A stretch of DNA of 64,000 bases, taken from the NCBI GenBank assembly GCA_033763655.1, contig JANRKD010000008.1:51019-115018 (forward strand), given 5' to 3'. A model generated the notes under the pieces. It did not search any database. It was given only the letters and a program-made list of their open reading frames with translations, and was not told the origin of the DNA. Below, one piece after another: positions 25,417-34,239 of this stretch; positions within the stretch are counted from its first letter, which is position 1; each line of letters begins with the position of its first letter. The translations under genes were made by a program, and so were the position numbers. This DNA is from QFOX01 sp033763655 (GTDB lineage: Bacteria > Pseudomonadota > Alphaproteobacteria > Rickettsiales > UBA3002).

Positions 25417-25898
25417 TGGGCGCGTTTAGCCATCTTCCCTACCGGCGCGGGGTGGGCATGATGCTGCTCAACGCTACGGGTGAAGTGTTTGTCGCCCGCC
25501 GCATCGACACGCTGGCCGAAGCCTGGCAGATGCCTCAGGGCGGGATGGATGATGGCGAGGAGCCACGCACAGCCGCCCTGCGCGAGTTGAAAGAAGAAAC
25601 CGGTGTACCATCGGCAAACGTGACGATTCTCGCCGAATCGGAGCAGTGGCTCACCTATGATTTGCCCGATGATCTGGTGCCGGTGATTTGGAAAGGTAAG
25701 TTTCGCGGGCAGGAGCAGAAATGGTTCGCGATGCGACTTAATGGTGATGATGCATGCATCAACATCACCGCGCACGAACACCCTGAATTCAGTGCGTGGA
25801 AATGGGTGCCGATTCAGCAACTACCTGAGGTGATTGTGCCGTTCAAGCGCGATTTATATGCCGCGCTGGTGGCAGAGTTCGGGCATTTGGCTTCTTAA
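25416..25898 (+). CDS. rppH: RNA pyrophosphohydrolase (Nudix)
   Basis: RppH removes pyrophosphate from the 5' end of mRNAs, opening them to RNase E decay. The 160-residue protein starts near YRRGVGMMLLN and has a complete Nudix box: GGMDDGEEPRTAALRELKEE, with the two catalytic glutamates, followed by TGV. WQMPQGG and the C-terminal FKRDLYAALVAEF are typical of RppH. The start overlaps the stop of the preceding gene as TAATG. It ends the plus-strand cluster and is convergent with argB. Confidence 0.95.
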   Translation: MGAFSHLPYRRGVGMMLLNATGEVFVARRIDTLAEAWQMPQGGMDDGEEPRTAALRELKEETGVPSANVTILAESEQWLTYDLPDDLVPVIWKGKFRGQEQKWFAMRLNGDDACINITAHEHPEFSAWKWVPIQQLPEVIVPFKRDLYAALVAEFGHLAS

Positions 25899-25934
25899 GC
25901 ACTACCGAATCCGTCGAACAACAAAAACCGTCGT

Positions 25935-26840
25935 TTACGCCCGAATCATCGTGCTGGCGCCATGCTCGGTGAAGGTTTCGATCAGCAGCACGTGCGGGAT
26001 GCGGCCATCGAGGATATGGGCTTGCTTGACCCCGTTGCGCAGCGCACTGACGCAGGTTTCAACTTTCGGAATCATGCCGCCTGTGATGGTGCCATCGGCC
26101 AGTAATTCGTCGATTTCACGGGCATCAATGCTGCTGATAAGCTGCTTGTCCTTGGTGAGGATGCCGGCGACATCGGTCAGCATCATCAGCTTGGTGGCCT
26201 GAAGGGCGCTGGCAATCGCGCCCGCCGCCGTATCGGCGTTGATATTGTAGGTCTCGCCGTTCGGGCCCATGCCGATTGGGGCGATGACCGGAATCATGCC
26301 GCTGGCAACGATGTTACGGATCGCCTCGGGGTTGATTTTCGTCGGTTCGCCGACAAAGCCTAAATCGAGCACGCGCTCGATATTACTGTCGGGATCTTTT
26401 TTAGTGCGGCGCAATTGCTGCGCTTCAATCAGGTTGCCGTCCTTGCCGGAAATGCCGATTGCCGTACCGCCCGCCTGATTGAGCGCGGTGACGATCTGCT
26501 TGTTGATGCTGCCCGAGAGCACCATCTCGACCACTTCGACTGCGGATTGATCGGTGACGCGCAAGCCGTCGATAAAGTTCGACTGGATTTTTAAGCGCTC
26601 AAGCATCGCGCCAATCTGCGGGCCGCCGCCATGGACGACGACCGGGTTGATACCAATGGTTTTTAAAATCACGATGTCCCGCGCGAAGGTTTCCGCCGTG
26701 CGTTCGTTGCCCATCGCGTTGCCGCCGTATTTAATGACAAACGTGTGGCCCGCAAACCGCTGGATGTAGGGCAGCGCCTCACTCACCGTTTTGGCGGTGC
26801 GCAGCAGCAGTTCTTTGGTCTTGATTGTTTTAATTTCCAT
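25935..26840 (-). CDS. argB: Acetylglutamate kinase
   Basis: ArgB phosphorylates N-acetylglutamate, the second arginine step, producing the ArgC substrate. The 301-residue amino-acid kinase has FVIKYGGNAMG near residue 35, VVVHGGGPQIGAML, GLRVTD, NINADTAAGAIA and the C-terminal GMIPKVETCVSALRNGV. The N-terminal helix with IKTKELLLRTAKTVSEALPY is seen in arginine-sensitive hexameric forms, so feedback inhibition by arginine is likely. It is the last gene of the rpmH-to-argB cluster, 76 bases after engB. Confidence 0.96.
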   Translation of the reverse strand: MEIKTIKTKELLLRTAKTVSEALPYIQRFAGHTFVIKYGGNAMGNERTAETFARDIVILKTIGINPVVVHGGGPQIGAMLERLKIQSNFIDGLRVTDQSAVEVVEMVLSGSINKQIVTALNQAGGTAIGISGKDGNLIEAQQLRRTKKDPDSNIERVLDLGFVGEPTKINPEAIRNIVASGMIPVIAPIGMGPNGETYNINADTAAGAIASALQATKLMMLTDVAGILTKDKQLISSIDAREIDELLADGTITGGMIPKVETCVSALRNGVKQAHILDGRIPHVLLIETFTEHGASTMIRA

Positions 26841-26916
26841 ATCAGGCCCAGATTCTTGGTTTCAGCCTTCAGGGCGGCGCCGCACAGTACACTAGCCAGC
26901 ACCCGAAATCTGGAAC

Positions 26917-27534
26917 CTATAATTTTCCTTCCAATGCCTCAATAACAGCATCCCGCAAACCGTCAATGCCCAGCTTCGCATGGGCGCTGGTCGTCACCAG
27001 CCCCGGATGGGCGGCCGGATGGGCGCGCGCTACCGCCAGCACCCGCGCCTGCACGGCAGCGAGGTCTTGCGCCTTGTCGGCTTTGGTGAGCACAAACTGG
27101 TAGGAAACCGCCGCATCGTCGAGGCGTTTCAACATCTCGTTATCGGCCTCTTTCACCCCGTGGCGGGCATCCACCAGCACGAACGCTCGCGCCAACTGCC
27201 GCCGTCCGCGCAAATAATCGAACAGCAGGTTCTGCCATTGTTTGACATCTTTTTTGGCCGCCTTGGCATAGCCATAGCCCGGCACGTCGACCAGATGCAG
27301 CACGTCGTTCAAATTGAAGAAATTAAGCTGGCGCGTCGCCCCCGGCGTGCCCGAGGTACGTGCGAGGTGGTTCTGCCCGACCAGCGCGTTGAGCAGGCTC
27401 GATTTACCGACATTGCTGCGGCCGATAAAAGCGACCTCGGGCAAGGTCAACTCGGGGAACTGCTCCATCGTCGCCACCCCGGCCACAAAGGCGATGGGTT
27501 TGGCAAACAGCGCGTGGGTCAGTGCGTCCGTCAC
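26917..27534 (-). CDS. engB: Ribosome biogenesis GTP-binding protein EngB/YsxC
   Basis: EngB is a small GTPase needed for 50S assembly. The 205-residue product has G1 GRSNVGKSSLLN, the switch region SGTPGATRQLNFF, G3 LVDVPGYGYAKA and G4 LTKADK. The GTG at 27534 overlaps the yidC TGA (GTGA), the same coupling used elsewhere here; the frame extends upstream to 27789 inside yidC without similarity to the family. Confidence 0.95.
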   Translation of the reverse strand: MTDALTHALFAKPIAFVAGVATMEQFPELTLPEVAFIGRSNVGKSSLLNALVGQNHLARTSGTPGATRQLNFFNLNDVLHLVDVPGYGYAKAAKKDVKQWQNLLFDYLRGRRQLARAFVLVDARHGVKEADNEMLKRLDDAAVSYQFVLTKADKAQDLAAVQARVLAVARAHPAAHPGLVTTSAHAKLGIDGLRDAVIEALEGKL

Positions 27535-29243
27535 CGCAACCCCTTTTTCGTCAGGCGTGTGTTGATGTAGAGTTGCTGCAAAATCGACAGCGTGTTGTTG
27601 CACACCCAGTAAATCACCAGCCCGGCCGGGAAGCCTGCAAACATGAAGAGGAAAATGAACGGCATGTAGTTCATCATCGCCGCCTGAATCGGGTCGGCGG
27701 GTTTTGGGTTCAGGCGTTGCTGGATAACCATCGTCGCGCACATCACCAGCGGCCAGACTCCCAGATGCAGGAAGCTTGGCACCGCCCATGGCAGCAAACC
27801 AAACAGGGTGAAGAGATTGGTCGGATCGACCGCCGAAAGGTCGGTCACCCAGCCGAAAAACGGCGCGTGGCGCATCTCGATGGTGACAAACAGCACCCGG
27901 TAAAGCGCCAGGAAAATCGGTATCTGCAACAGAATCGGCAGGCAGCCCGACACCGGGTTGACCTTCTCGCGCTTATACAGCGCCATGATTTCCTGATTGA
28001 GGCGCATTTTGTCGTCCTTATGGCGCTCCCGCAGCTCGGTCATTTTCGGCGTGAGCTGCTTCATGCGGCTCATCGAGGTCATGGATTTGCTGGCCAGCGG
28101 GAACAGCGCCAGCTTGATGCAGAAGGTGAGCAGCAGGATTGCCACCCCGAAATTACCGACGATGCCGTGGAAATAGGTCAGCAGCGAAAAAATCGGCCGG
28201 GTGAGGAAATAGAGCGAGCCGAAATCGACCGCGCGGTCGAACAGCGGAATGTTGAACTCCTCGCGGTAGCGGTCGAGCTGGCCGACCACCTTCGCCCCGG
28301 CGAAAATGCGCGTGCGGGTGCTTACCGATTGGCCGACAGGCACTTCAAGCGCCTGCCCGCGCAGATCGGCCTGGTAGGCATCTGCCTGTCCGCGCGCGAA
28401 ATGCTTGAACTCGGCGTCGAACTTTTCCTGTCCATCGGGGATGAGCGCCGTCAGCCAGTATTTGTCGGTCATGCCGACCCAGCCCTGCGTGTCGGTGAAT
28501 TTCTTTGCGCCGTCCTCGCGCAAATCTTTGTAGCTGACATCCTCGAGCACGCCGTTGACCGCGCCGAGCGGCCCTTCGTGCATGAAGGCAAAATGCGGCG
28601 CCGCATCGTCGTAGTTGCGGCTGACCAGCCCATACGGGTAGAGCGTCACCGCGCTGCTGCCATTGTTCTGCACGCGGGTAGTGACGGTGAACATGAAATG
28701 CTCGTCCACCGCGATGGTGCGGGTGAACTGCAACCCCGCGCCGTTGCTCCAGGTCAGCGTCACCGGTTTGCCGACCCCAAGCTCGCGGTCGCTGGTCTGC
28801 CAGCGCGTGGCGGCATCCGGCAGGCGCACTTCGGTTTCGTGGGCCAGCATCCCCAGCTCGATGAAATACGCCTCTTTTTCGCCGGCGCGTTTGAGCAAGG
28901 TAACCTCGGGCGAACCCGCCACGTTTTCCTCGTGGTAGCTGGCGAGGGTCAAATCATCGAAGCGGTTGCCAACCACGCTGAACGAACCATGCAGCGCCGG
29001 GGTATTGATGCGGATGCGCGGCGCGTCACCGGCGTTCTGCGCGGCGGCGGGTTGGGCGACGAACGCGGGCGGGCGGGCGGCTTCCCGCTGCGTGCGTGCC
29101 TCCACCGATGCCTGTTGCGCCTGCATCGCGGCCAGCCGAGGGCGTTCATAGAAATGCTGCCAGCCGATCATGATGGCCGTCGCGGCGATAATCGCTATCA
29201 CCAGATTTTTGAATTCAGGGCCTTGGGCAGCAGGAGCAGTCAT
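27531..29243 (-). CDS. yidC: Membrane protein insertase YidC/Oxa1
   Basis: YidC inserts and folds inner-membrane proteins alone or with SecYEG. The 570-residue protein has the proteobacterial plan: an N-terminal membrane helix (residues 12-30), a large periplasmic beta-sandwich domain (about 75-340), and five conserved helices from about 355, with the FPLASKSMTSMSRMKQLTPK cytosolic segment and NPVSGCLPILLQIPIFLALY. The C-terminus includes NYMPFIFLFMFAGFPAGLVI and ends in basic residues. It lies in the conserved rnpA-yidD-yidC-engB order. Confidence 0.97.
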   Translation of the reverse strand: MTAPAAQGPEFKNLVIAIIAATAIMIGWQHFYERPRLAAMQAQQASVEARTQREAARPPAFVAQPAAAQNAGDAPRIRINTPALHGSFSVVGNRFDDLTLASYHEENVAGSPEVTLLKRAGEKEAYFIELGMLAHETEVRLPDAATRWQTSDRELGVGKPVTLTWSNGAGLQFTRTIAVDEHFMFTVTTRVQNNGSSAVTLYPYGLVSRNYDDAAPHFAFMHEGPLGAVNGVLEDVSYKDLREDGAKKFTDTQGWVGMTDKYWLTALIPDGQEKFDAEFKHFARGQADAYQADLRGQALEVPVGQSVSTRTRIFAGAKVVGQLDRYREEFNIPLFDRAVDFGSLYFLTRPIFSLLTYFHGIVGNFGVAILLLTFCIKLALFPLASKSMTSMSRMKQLTPKMTELRERHKDDKMRLNQEIMALYKREKVNPVSGCLPILLQIPIFLALYRVLFVTIEMRHAPFFGWVTDLSAVDPTNLFTLFGLLPWAVPSFLHLGVWPLVMCATMVIQQRLNPKPADPIQAAMMNYMPFIFLFMFAGFPAGLVIYWVCNNTLSILQQLYINTRLTKKGLR

Positions 29244-29324
29244 GGAATCAACATTTCGTTCTGGTTACTAAAGGTGGAGATGCCCGGCGCAGAGCACCTT
29301 CCGCACGGCGTGCGAACCTGCCGG

Positions 29325-29546
29325 TCAGGGCACGGGGTCGTCGCCCGCGCCACCCCAGGGGTGGCAACGGGCAAGGCGTTTTACGGCAAGCCATGTGCCG
29401 GTGCAAGCCCCATGTCGGGTAATGGCATCGCGGGCATAGGCCGAGCAGGTCGGGGTGAAACGGCAGGCGGGCGGGGTAAATGGCGAAAGCGCCAGTTGGT
29501 AGGCGCGAATCAGCCCCAGCAGCAAAAGTTGCAAGGGGTTACGCAT
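29325..29546 (-). CDS. yidD: Membrane protein insertion efficiency factor YidD
   Basis: A 73-residue amphipathic protein associated with YidC. It shows the family signature RAYQLALSPFTPPACRF followed by TPTCSAYARDAITRHGA, three conserved cysteines and the C-terminal RCHPWGGAGDDPVP. ATG 29546 lies within the end of rnpA (8-base overlap) and is preferred over a longer frame reaching 29654. yidC starts 81 bases downstream. Confidence 0.93.
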   Translation of the reverse strand: MRNPLQLLLLGLIRAYQLALSPFTPPACRFTPTCSAYARDAITRHGACTGTWLAVKRLARCHPWGGAGDDPVP

Positions 29547-29898
29547 CGCGGTGAATACCCGCCACCGCGCGTTGCATGGCCTCACGCAACGCGGCAAACG
29601 GCACCTCGGCGACGCCGGGCCTGACATCGCTGCGGGCGATGAGGATGTAATCATAACCGCCGCGGGCGCTGGCCGGGAACAGCTCGCGCACCAGCGCCCG
29701 CAAACGGCGCTTGATGCGGTTGCGCACTACGGCGTTGCCGCATTTGGTAGTGACGGTATAGCCGACGCGGGCGGAGGTGCCGACGACGGCCTCCGAAACA
29801 TCGGCGCGGAGGATAAAATAAGGCGTCATGCGCTTGCGTCCCCGCCGCAGACGCAGGAAATCGGCACGGTTCTTGAGGGTGGTGATGGCCAGCGTCAT
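29539..29898 (-). CDS. rnpA: Ribonuclease P protein component
   Basis: RnpA binds the M1 RNA and helps cleave tRNA 5' leaders. The 119-residue basic protein has LKNRADFLRLRRGRKR near its start and the conserved RNR motif in VVRNRIKRRLRALVREL. I chose ATG 29898 (MTLAITTLKNRADF); an upstream start at 29928 adds ten residues without similarity. It follows rpmH by 75 bases and overlaps yidD. The RNA partner is not in this window. Confidence 0.93.
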   Translation of the reverse strand: MTLAITTLKNRADFLRLRRGRKRMTPYFILRADVSEAVVGTSARVGYTVTTKCGNAVVRNRIKRRLRALVRELFPASARGGYDYILIARSDVRPGVAEVPFAALREAMQRAVAGIHRDA

Positions 29899-29973
29899 GC
29901 CCGTTCCCTGAAAAATAACGCCCGGCACCCTGCCGGTTGCGGCATTAAAACGGCGGAAATCGTCGCGGGCGGA

Positions 29974-30108
29974 TTAAGCGCTCAGGACTTTACGGCCTTT
30001 GGCGCGGCGCGCGGCCAATACTTTACGGCCACCGACGGTTGCCATACGGGCGCGGAAGCCATGACGGCGGGCGCGAACAATCTTGCTGGGCTGATAGGTG
30101 CGCTTCAT
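29974..30108 (-). CDS. rpmH: 50S ribosomal protein L34
   Basis: The 44-residue protein MKRTYQPSKIVRARRHGFRA followed by RMATVGGRKVLAARRAKGRK is an unmistakable L34. AAGGAGAG lies just ahead of the ATG at 30108. The same frame stays open far upstream on the minus strand, but that is antisense to the histidine kinase gene and is not real. It starts the rpmH-rnpA-yidD-yidC-engB-argB cluster. dnaA is not adjacent, as is usual in Alphaproteobacteria. Confidence 0.97.
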   Translation of the reverse strand: MKRTYQPSKIVRARRHGFRARMATVGGRKVLAARRAKGRKVLSA

Positions 30109-30261
30109 GGCACTCTCCTTGGTCGTTATTTTCGGAAGGGGCCTTATACGGTGCGTCGCGCGCCATGTCAAGCGCCGCCTCCGGGCAGTAAAAACAGCCG
30201 CTTCCGGCGGAATAACGCGGTTTCGATTGTATTTCGGGTGGCTGGCGTTACAATCGCCGCC

Positions 30262-31749
30262 ATGTTCGTACATCTTCGCTACCTGACCGCCCTCAGCTTC
30301 GTGATTATGATCATCGGGGCGGTGTTCATTACCATGTACGCGGGCAAGTTCAAGGAAACCGACCTGATGCACGAGGCCGCCCGCCAGACGCAGGCGACGG
30401 TTTCCAGCTATACCGGCACCATCTGGGATCGCTACGCACCCGTGCTGACCGGCAGCAACGCCGCGCCCTACCTGCCCGGCTTCGTCGAGGAGACCCAACG
30501 CTTCTTCCGCAACCAGCCGATTACCAAAATCACCATTTTCTCGCCCGATGTCGCCCGCCTCTATTACGGCTCGGGCAACGAATACGTCACCCATGATGGT
30601 AGTAGCCGCGTCACCCTGTTCGACCTCGACAAAGCGGTAAAAGGCACCCCGGTCTATCGCACGCTGAAAAATGTGTACCTCACCGGCAGCGCCGATGCGG
30701 CGCGAAAACGCACCCTGGTGCAGGCGATTATCCCCCTCGCCCACACCGGGGCCACCGCACCCGAGGCGCTGGCGGAGTTCTATATCGACGTCACCGATAA
30801 ATGGGAGGCCTTGCGCCATAAGCTCCTCTGGTTTGTCGGCATCATCATCGGCGTATTCACGTTGCTGATTCTGGTGCTGCTGGTGACTGCCGGGCGGGCG
30901 GAATCCATCATCACCCGCCAGCACGAGGTCAACCTCGAACTCATCGCCGCCGCCGCGCAGGCCGAGGCCCAGAGCCGCGACAAATCGCAGTTTCTGGCCA
31001 GCGTCAGCCACGAATTGCGCACCCCGCTCAACGCCATTATCGGCTTTTCCGAAATTATCCGCAACGAGGCGAAGGATACGCTGGCCAAGGTCTATCAGGA
31101 TTACCTTGAGGATATTCACGCCTCGGGCAAACACCTGCTGAGCCTGATTAACGACATCCTCGATTTCAGCAAGGCCGAGGTCGGCAAGCTGCAGATCGAA
31201 TGGGCCGAGACCGATGCCACCAAAGTCATCCGCAACTCGCTGCGCATGGTGCTGCCGCGCGCCGAAGCGGCGCAGGTGACGCTGGTTGAGGATATTCCTG
31301 CCGAGCACCTGGTGCTGGTCACCGATGCAAAAAAACTCAAACAGGTGCTGCTCAACCTGCTCAGCAACGCGGTGAAATTCACCCCTGCAGGCGGCGAGGT
31401 GCGCTGTCAGGCCTGGCACGACCTGCTCAAAGGCAGCCTGCATATTCAGGTGCGCGACACGGGCATCGGCATCGCGCCCAAGGATATTTCGCGGGTGATG
31501 ACGCCGTTCGGGCAGGTCGATTCGGCCCTCTCGCGCAAATACGAAGGCACCGGCCTCGGCCTGCCTTTGTCGAAAAAATTTGTCGAATCCATGGGCGGCG
31601 AATTCATTATTGAAAGCGAGCTTAAAGTCGGCACCAGTATTACCATCACCTTCCCCAAAGCGCCGCCCGGCTGGGGAACCGCCGCCATGAACGACACCCC
31701 CGACCCGAAGGACCTTCCCCATGTCATACCCCACCCCGGCAGCGCCTAG
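30262..31749 (+). CDS. Membrane sensor histidine kinase (PleC/DivJ-like catalytic core)
   Basis: A 495-residue histidine kinase. Helix at about residues 8-26, an extracytoplasmic region of about 160 residues (IWDRYAPVLTG to YIDVTDKWEALRHK) of unknown ligand, second helix at about 190-212 (FVGIIIGVFTLLILVLLVT), coiled linker, phosphoacceptor motif FLASVSHELRTPLNAIIGF, and an ATPase domain with NLLSNAVKFTPAGG, DTGIGI and GTGLGLPLSKK. No receiver domain or response regulator gene is nearby. ATG 30262 precedes the first helix; the frame continues upstream against rpmH/rnpA but is not coding there. It overlaps panB by 29 bases. Confidence 0.88.
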   Translation: MFVHLRYLTALSFVIMIIGAVFITMYAGKFKETDLMHEAARQTQATVSSYTGTIWDRYAPVLTGSNAAPYLPGFVEETQRFFRNQPITKITIFSPDVARLYYGSGNEYVTHDGSSRVTLFDLDKAVKGTPVYRTLKNVYLTGSADAARKRTLVQAIIPLAHTGATAPEALAEFYIDVTDKWEALRHKLLWFVGIIIGVFTLLILVLLVTAGRAESIITRQHEVNLELIAAAAQAEAQSRDKSQFLASVSHELRTPLNAIIGFSEIIRNEAKDTLAKVYQDYLEDIHASGKHLLSLINDILDFSKAEVGKLQIEWAETDATKVIRNSLRMVLPRAEAAQVTLVEDIPAEHLVLVTDAKKLKQVLLNLLSNAVKFTPAGGEVRCQAWHDLLKGSLHIQVRDTGIGIAPKDISRVMTPFGQVDSALSRKYEGTGLGLPLSKKFVESMGGEFIIESELKVGTSITITFPKAPPGWGTAAMNDTPDPKDLPHVIPHPGSA

Positions 31750-32581
31750 CGCCCGCCTCACCATTCCCGCCATCCGCGCCATGAAATCGGCGCAGAAAAT
31801 CGTCGTGCTCACCGCCTACACCGCGCCGATGGCGCAGCTGCTCGATCCGCATTGCGACATGCTGATGGTCGGCGATTCACTGGGCATGGTGGTTTACGGC
31901 ATGGATTCAACCCTGCCGGTCACGCTCGACATGATGATTGCCCACGGCGCCGCCGTGATGCGCGGGGCACGCCACGCCTGCGTGATTGTCGATATGCCCT
32001 TTGGCAGTTATCAGGCATCGCCCGAGCAGGCCTTCACCAACGCCGCGCGCATCCTGAAAGAAACCGGCGCGGCCTGCGTCAAAATGGAGGGCGGCGCCGA
32101 GCTCGCGCCCACCATCGCCTTCCTCAGCCAGCGCGGCATCCCGGTGATGGCACATGTCGGCCTGATGCCGCAGCACCTCAACACGGTTGGCGGCTTCAAA
32201 ACGCAAGGCCGCGATCCTGCCGCGCGCCAGGCCATCCTCGCCGATGCGCGCGCGGTGGCCGAAGCCGGGGCCTTCGCCGTCGTGCTCGAAGGGGTGGTCG
32301 AAACGCTGGCGGCGGAAATCACTCGCAGCCTCGCGGTGCCGACCATTGGCATCGGTGCCTCGCCAAGCTGCGACGGGCAGGTGCTGGTGGTCGATGATAT
32401 GCTCGGCATGTTCGAACGCAGCGCCCGCTTTGTCAAAAAATACGCCGACCTGCGCGGCACCATCACCGCCGCCGCCGCTGCGTATGCGCGCGAGGTGCGT
32501 GACGGCAGCTTCCCGGGCGAAGCGCAGTGCTATGGCGTGGTGGCCAAACCTGCCGGCAAAAAGAAACGCAGCGCGAAATAA
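31721..32581 (+). CDS. panB: 3-methyl-2-oxobutanoate hydroxymethyltransferase
   Basis: PanB makes ketopantoate from ketoisovalerate and methylenetetrahydrofolate in pantothenate synthesis. The 286-residue TIM-barrel enzyme has VLTAYTAPMAQLLD, the metal site MLMVGDSLGMVVYG, VIVDMPFGSYQ, VKMEGGAELAP, VMAHVGLMPQH and the C-terminal IGIGASPSCDGQVLVVDDML. The start lies within the end of the kinase gene, a 29-base overlap. The C-terminus ends in GKKKRSAK. A PanE-family reductase is at 45.6-46.6 kb; panC is not seen. Confidence 0.95.
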   Translation: MSYPTPAAPSARLTIPAIRAMKSAQKIVVLTAYTAPMAQLLDPHCDMLMVGDSLGMVVYGMDSTLPVTLDMMIAHGAAVMRGARHACVIVDMPFGSYQASPEQAFTNAARILKETGAACVKMEGGAELAPTIAFLSQRGIPVMAHVGLMPQHLNTVGGFKTQGRDPAARQAILADARAVAEAGAFAVVLEGVVETLAAEITRSLAVPTIGIGASPSCDGQVLVVDDMLGMFERSARFVKKYADLRGTITAAAAAYAREVRDGSFPGEAQCYGVVAKPAGKKKRSAK

Positions 32582-32594
32582 GGGCGCGCACGCC

Positions 32595-33452
32595 CTACAT
32601 GCCCGAAGGCACACGCGGTGCACCGACATCACTCGGTGGCCCCATCGGCAGCGGGTCGGCAATACCCTTCGCCCGCAACGCATCTTTCTCCTGCTGGATT
32701 TCCTTGAGCTGCGCTTCCACCTCGTTCAGGCGATGCAGCCGCTCGTCGATAAAATAGCGCATGAAATTCAGCTCGCCCTGACTGTAATCCTCGGGATGCT
32801 GCATCACCGCCTCGATAATGCCCAGCGCCGCGCCAAATTCGCCACGCTGCTCGTGGATAAACGCCGCCATCTGCTGCGCCCAGATCGGAATCCCGCGCAC
32901 GCCGCTGAGCTTTTTCGCCAGCACCAGCGCGCGGTCGCTATCACCGAGCTTGTGGCTGGCAAGGTAGGAAGCCTGCACCAGCCACCACCATTTCTCGCGC
33001 ACGCGCCCTTGTGCATAATCGTCGAGGTAATCCACCAGATAGCGCACATCGGCGGCGTTTTGCGTCTGGCTGAAATAATACGCCGCCATCGCAGGCAGGT
33101 AATGCGACTGGTTATTGAAATGGCCCAGCAGGTAAAACCACTGTGACAGCTTGTTGAAGTCGTATTTGTAGAGCGCCGTGAAACGCCCGAACGTATCGCC
33201 CGAGTTCTGCAGGGTCAGCGCCAGCAGGCGGAAAAATGCCTCCTCATCGCCAAAGGCGAGGGCGCGCACGGTGCGCTCGCCGGGCAACGCGGGCACCACC
33301 CCCATCTCGGGGCGCAACGCCCGGGTGTGATTCCAGAACAGCCCTTGCGCCACCAGCAGCGCCGCCAGCCCTGCTACGACACGGCGCATCCCCGCATCGC
33401 GCCACGCCACGCGGAGGCTGAGTTGCTGGCCGGGTTTGCTCAGGCGTTTCAT
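32595..33452 (-). CDS. Helical-repeat (TPR-like) membrane-anchored protein, function unknown
   Basis: A 285-residue protein with one membrane segment at about residues 22-42 (VVAGLAALLVAQGLFWN) and a helical remainder. The pattern of paired helices with conserved small and aromatic residues (QWFYLLGHFNNQSHYLPAMA, YYFSQTQNAADVRYLVDYLD) suggests tetratricopeptide-like repeats facing the periplasm, ending with a coiled, proline-rich tail. I do not recognise a named family. It follows the ABC-2 permease by four bases and is the last gene of the secretin operon, so a role in export or pilus assembly is inferred from context only. Confidence 0.6.
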   Translation of the reverse strand: MKRLSKPGQQLSLRVAWRDAGMRRVVAGLAALLVAQGLFWNHTRALRPEMGVVPALPGERTVRALAFGDEEAFFRLLALTLQNSGDTFGRFTALYKYDFNKLSQWFYLLGHFNNQSHYLPAMAAYYFSQTQNAADVRYLVDYLDDYAQGRVREKWWWLVQASYLASHKLGDSDRALVLAKKLSGVRGIPIWAQQMAAFIHEQRGEFGAALGIIEAVMQHPEDYSQGELNFMRYFIDERLHRLNEVEAQLKEIQQEKDALRAKGIADPLPMGPPSDVGAPRVPSGM

Positions 33453-33456
33453 CGGG

Positions 33457-34221
33457 CTAGAATTGCTTGCGCTTGAAGTCGATAATGGCAGCGGCCAGCA
33501 ACAAGGGAATAAAAATCGCCGATTGCAGCAGGAAGAGATGCAGCTCCTCAACCGATTTTGCGCCATAAATCAGCCAGTGGCTTTTGGCATAAAAATCGAG
33601 GCGCGGCACCAGCAGCGCGATTGCCTTCATCAGCCATTGCGTGCCCTCATTGAGCGTCTGCGCATGAAATATGGCACCGCTGTCGGTCGTCGCCAGAAAG
33701 AAGCCCATCATCCGCGCGAGCACATACACCGCCAGCGACGCCAGCACCGTGCCCACACCGCTTTTCATGGTCAGCGCCGCAAACAGGGCGACCGAAACCA
33801 CCAGCCAGGATTCAAGCAGCAAACTGACCGACCACAGCCAGAAGCCCGTATGGTTGAGCGTGCCGATGGCCGCCACCAGTAGCACCGTCGGCAGCACCAG
33901 ACAGGCCGCGACCGCCGCAAACCCCACCCAGTAGGAGAACACCAGCGCGGTGCGCGACACCGGGCGCGACAGCAGCACGTCGATCTCGCGCGCGTCGAAG
34001 GCGTTGCGCATATGAAAGCCGATAAAGACAATCACCCCGACCATGATAATCACCCGCGCCGAAGCGGCGGTGAAGCTGAGCGTCATCTGTGCGGTTTCGA
34101 GCATCGCCGTGGCGCCCAGCACGCTGGAGATATACGCCGCAAGCCCAATGCCCACCAGCAGCCCGAGGAACAGCCGGTCACGGGTGGCGGTCAGCAGCAC
34201 ATAGCGGATATTGCTGAACAT
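33457..34221 (-). CDS. ABC-2 type transporter permease-like membrane protein
   Basis: A 254-residue protein with about six membrane helices (around 18-38, 55-75, 97-120, 128-150, 158-178, 228-248). The amphipathic stretch NAFDAREIDVLLSRPVSRTA between helices two and three is typical of ABC-2 permeases. No ATP-binding subunit is encoded next to it, so it must pair with an ATPase from elsewhere. It sits 18 bases after the secretin gene and 4 bases before the TPR-like gene. An alternative is a permease-derived protein with a structural role. Confidence 0.7.
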   Translation of the reverse strand: MFSNIRYVLLTATRDRLFLGLLVGIGLAAYISSVLGATAMLETAQMTLSFTAASARVIIMVGVIVFIGFHMRNAFDAREIDVLLSRPVSRTALVFSYWVGFAAVAACLVLPTVLLVAAIGTLNHTGFWLWSVSLLLESWLVVSVALFAALTMKSGVGTVLASLAVYVLARMMGFFLATTDSGAIFHAQTLNEGTQWLMKAIALLVPRLDFYAKSHWLIYGAKSVEELHLFLLQSAIFIPLLLAAAIIDFKRKQF

Positions 34222-34239
34222 ACCCCTCCTGCGCTGAAT

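Noticed and set aside
27522..29624. 700-codon open frame on the plus strand opposite yidC
   Set aside because: It is the complement of yidC, yidD and rnpA, lacks any recognisable domain and has arginine/histidine-rich shadow composition.
29974..31812. 612-codon open frame on the minus strand
   Set aside because: Only its last 45 codons are real (rpmH). The rest is antisense to the histidine kinase and its sequence is a shadow of GC-rich codon bias.
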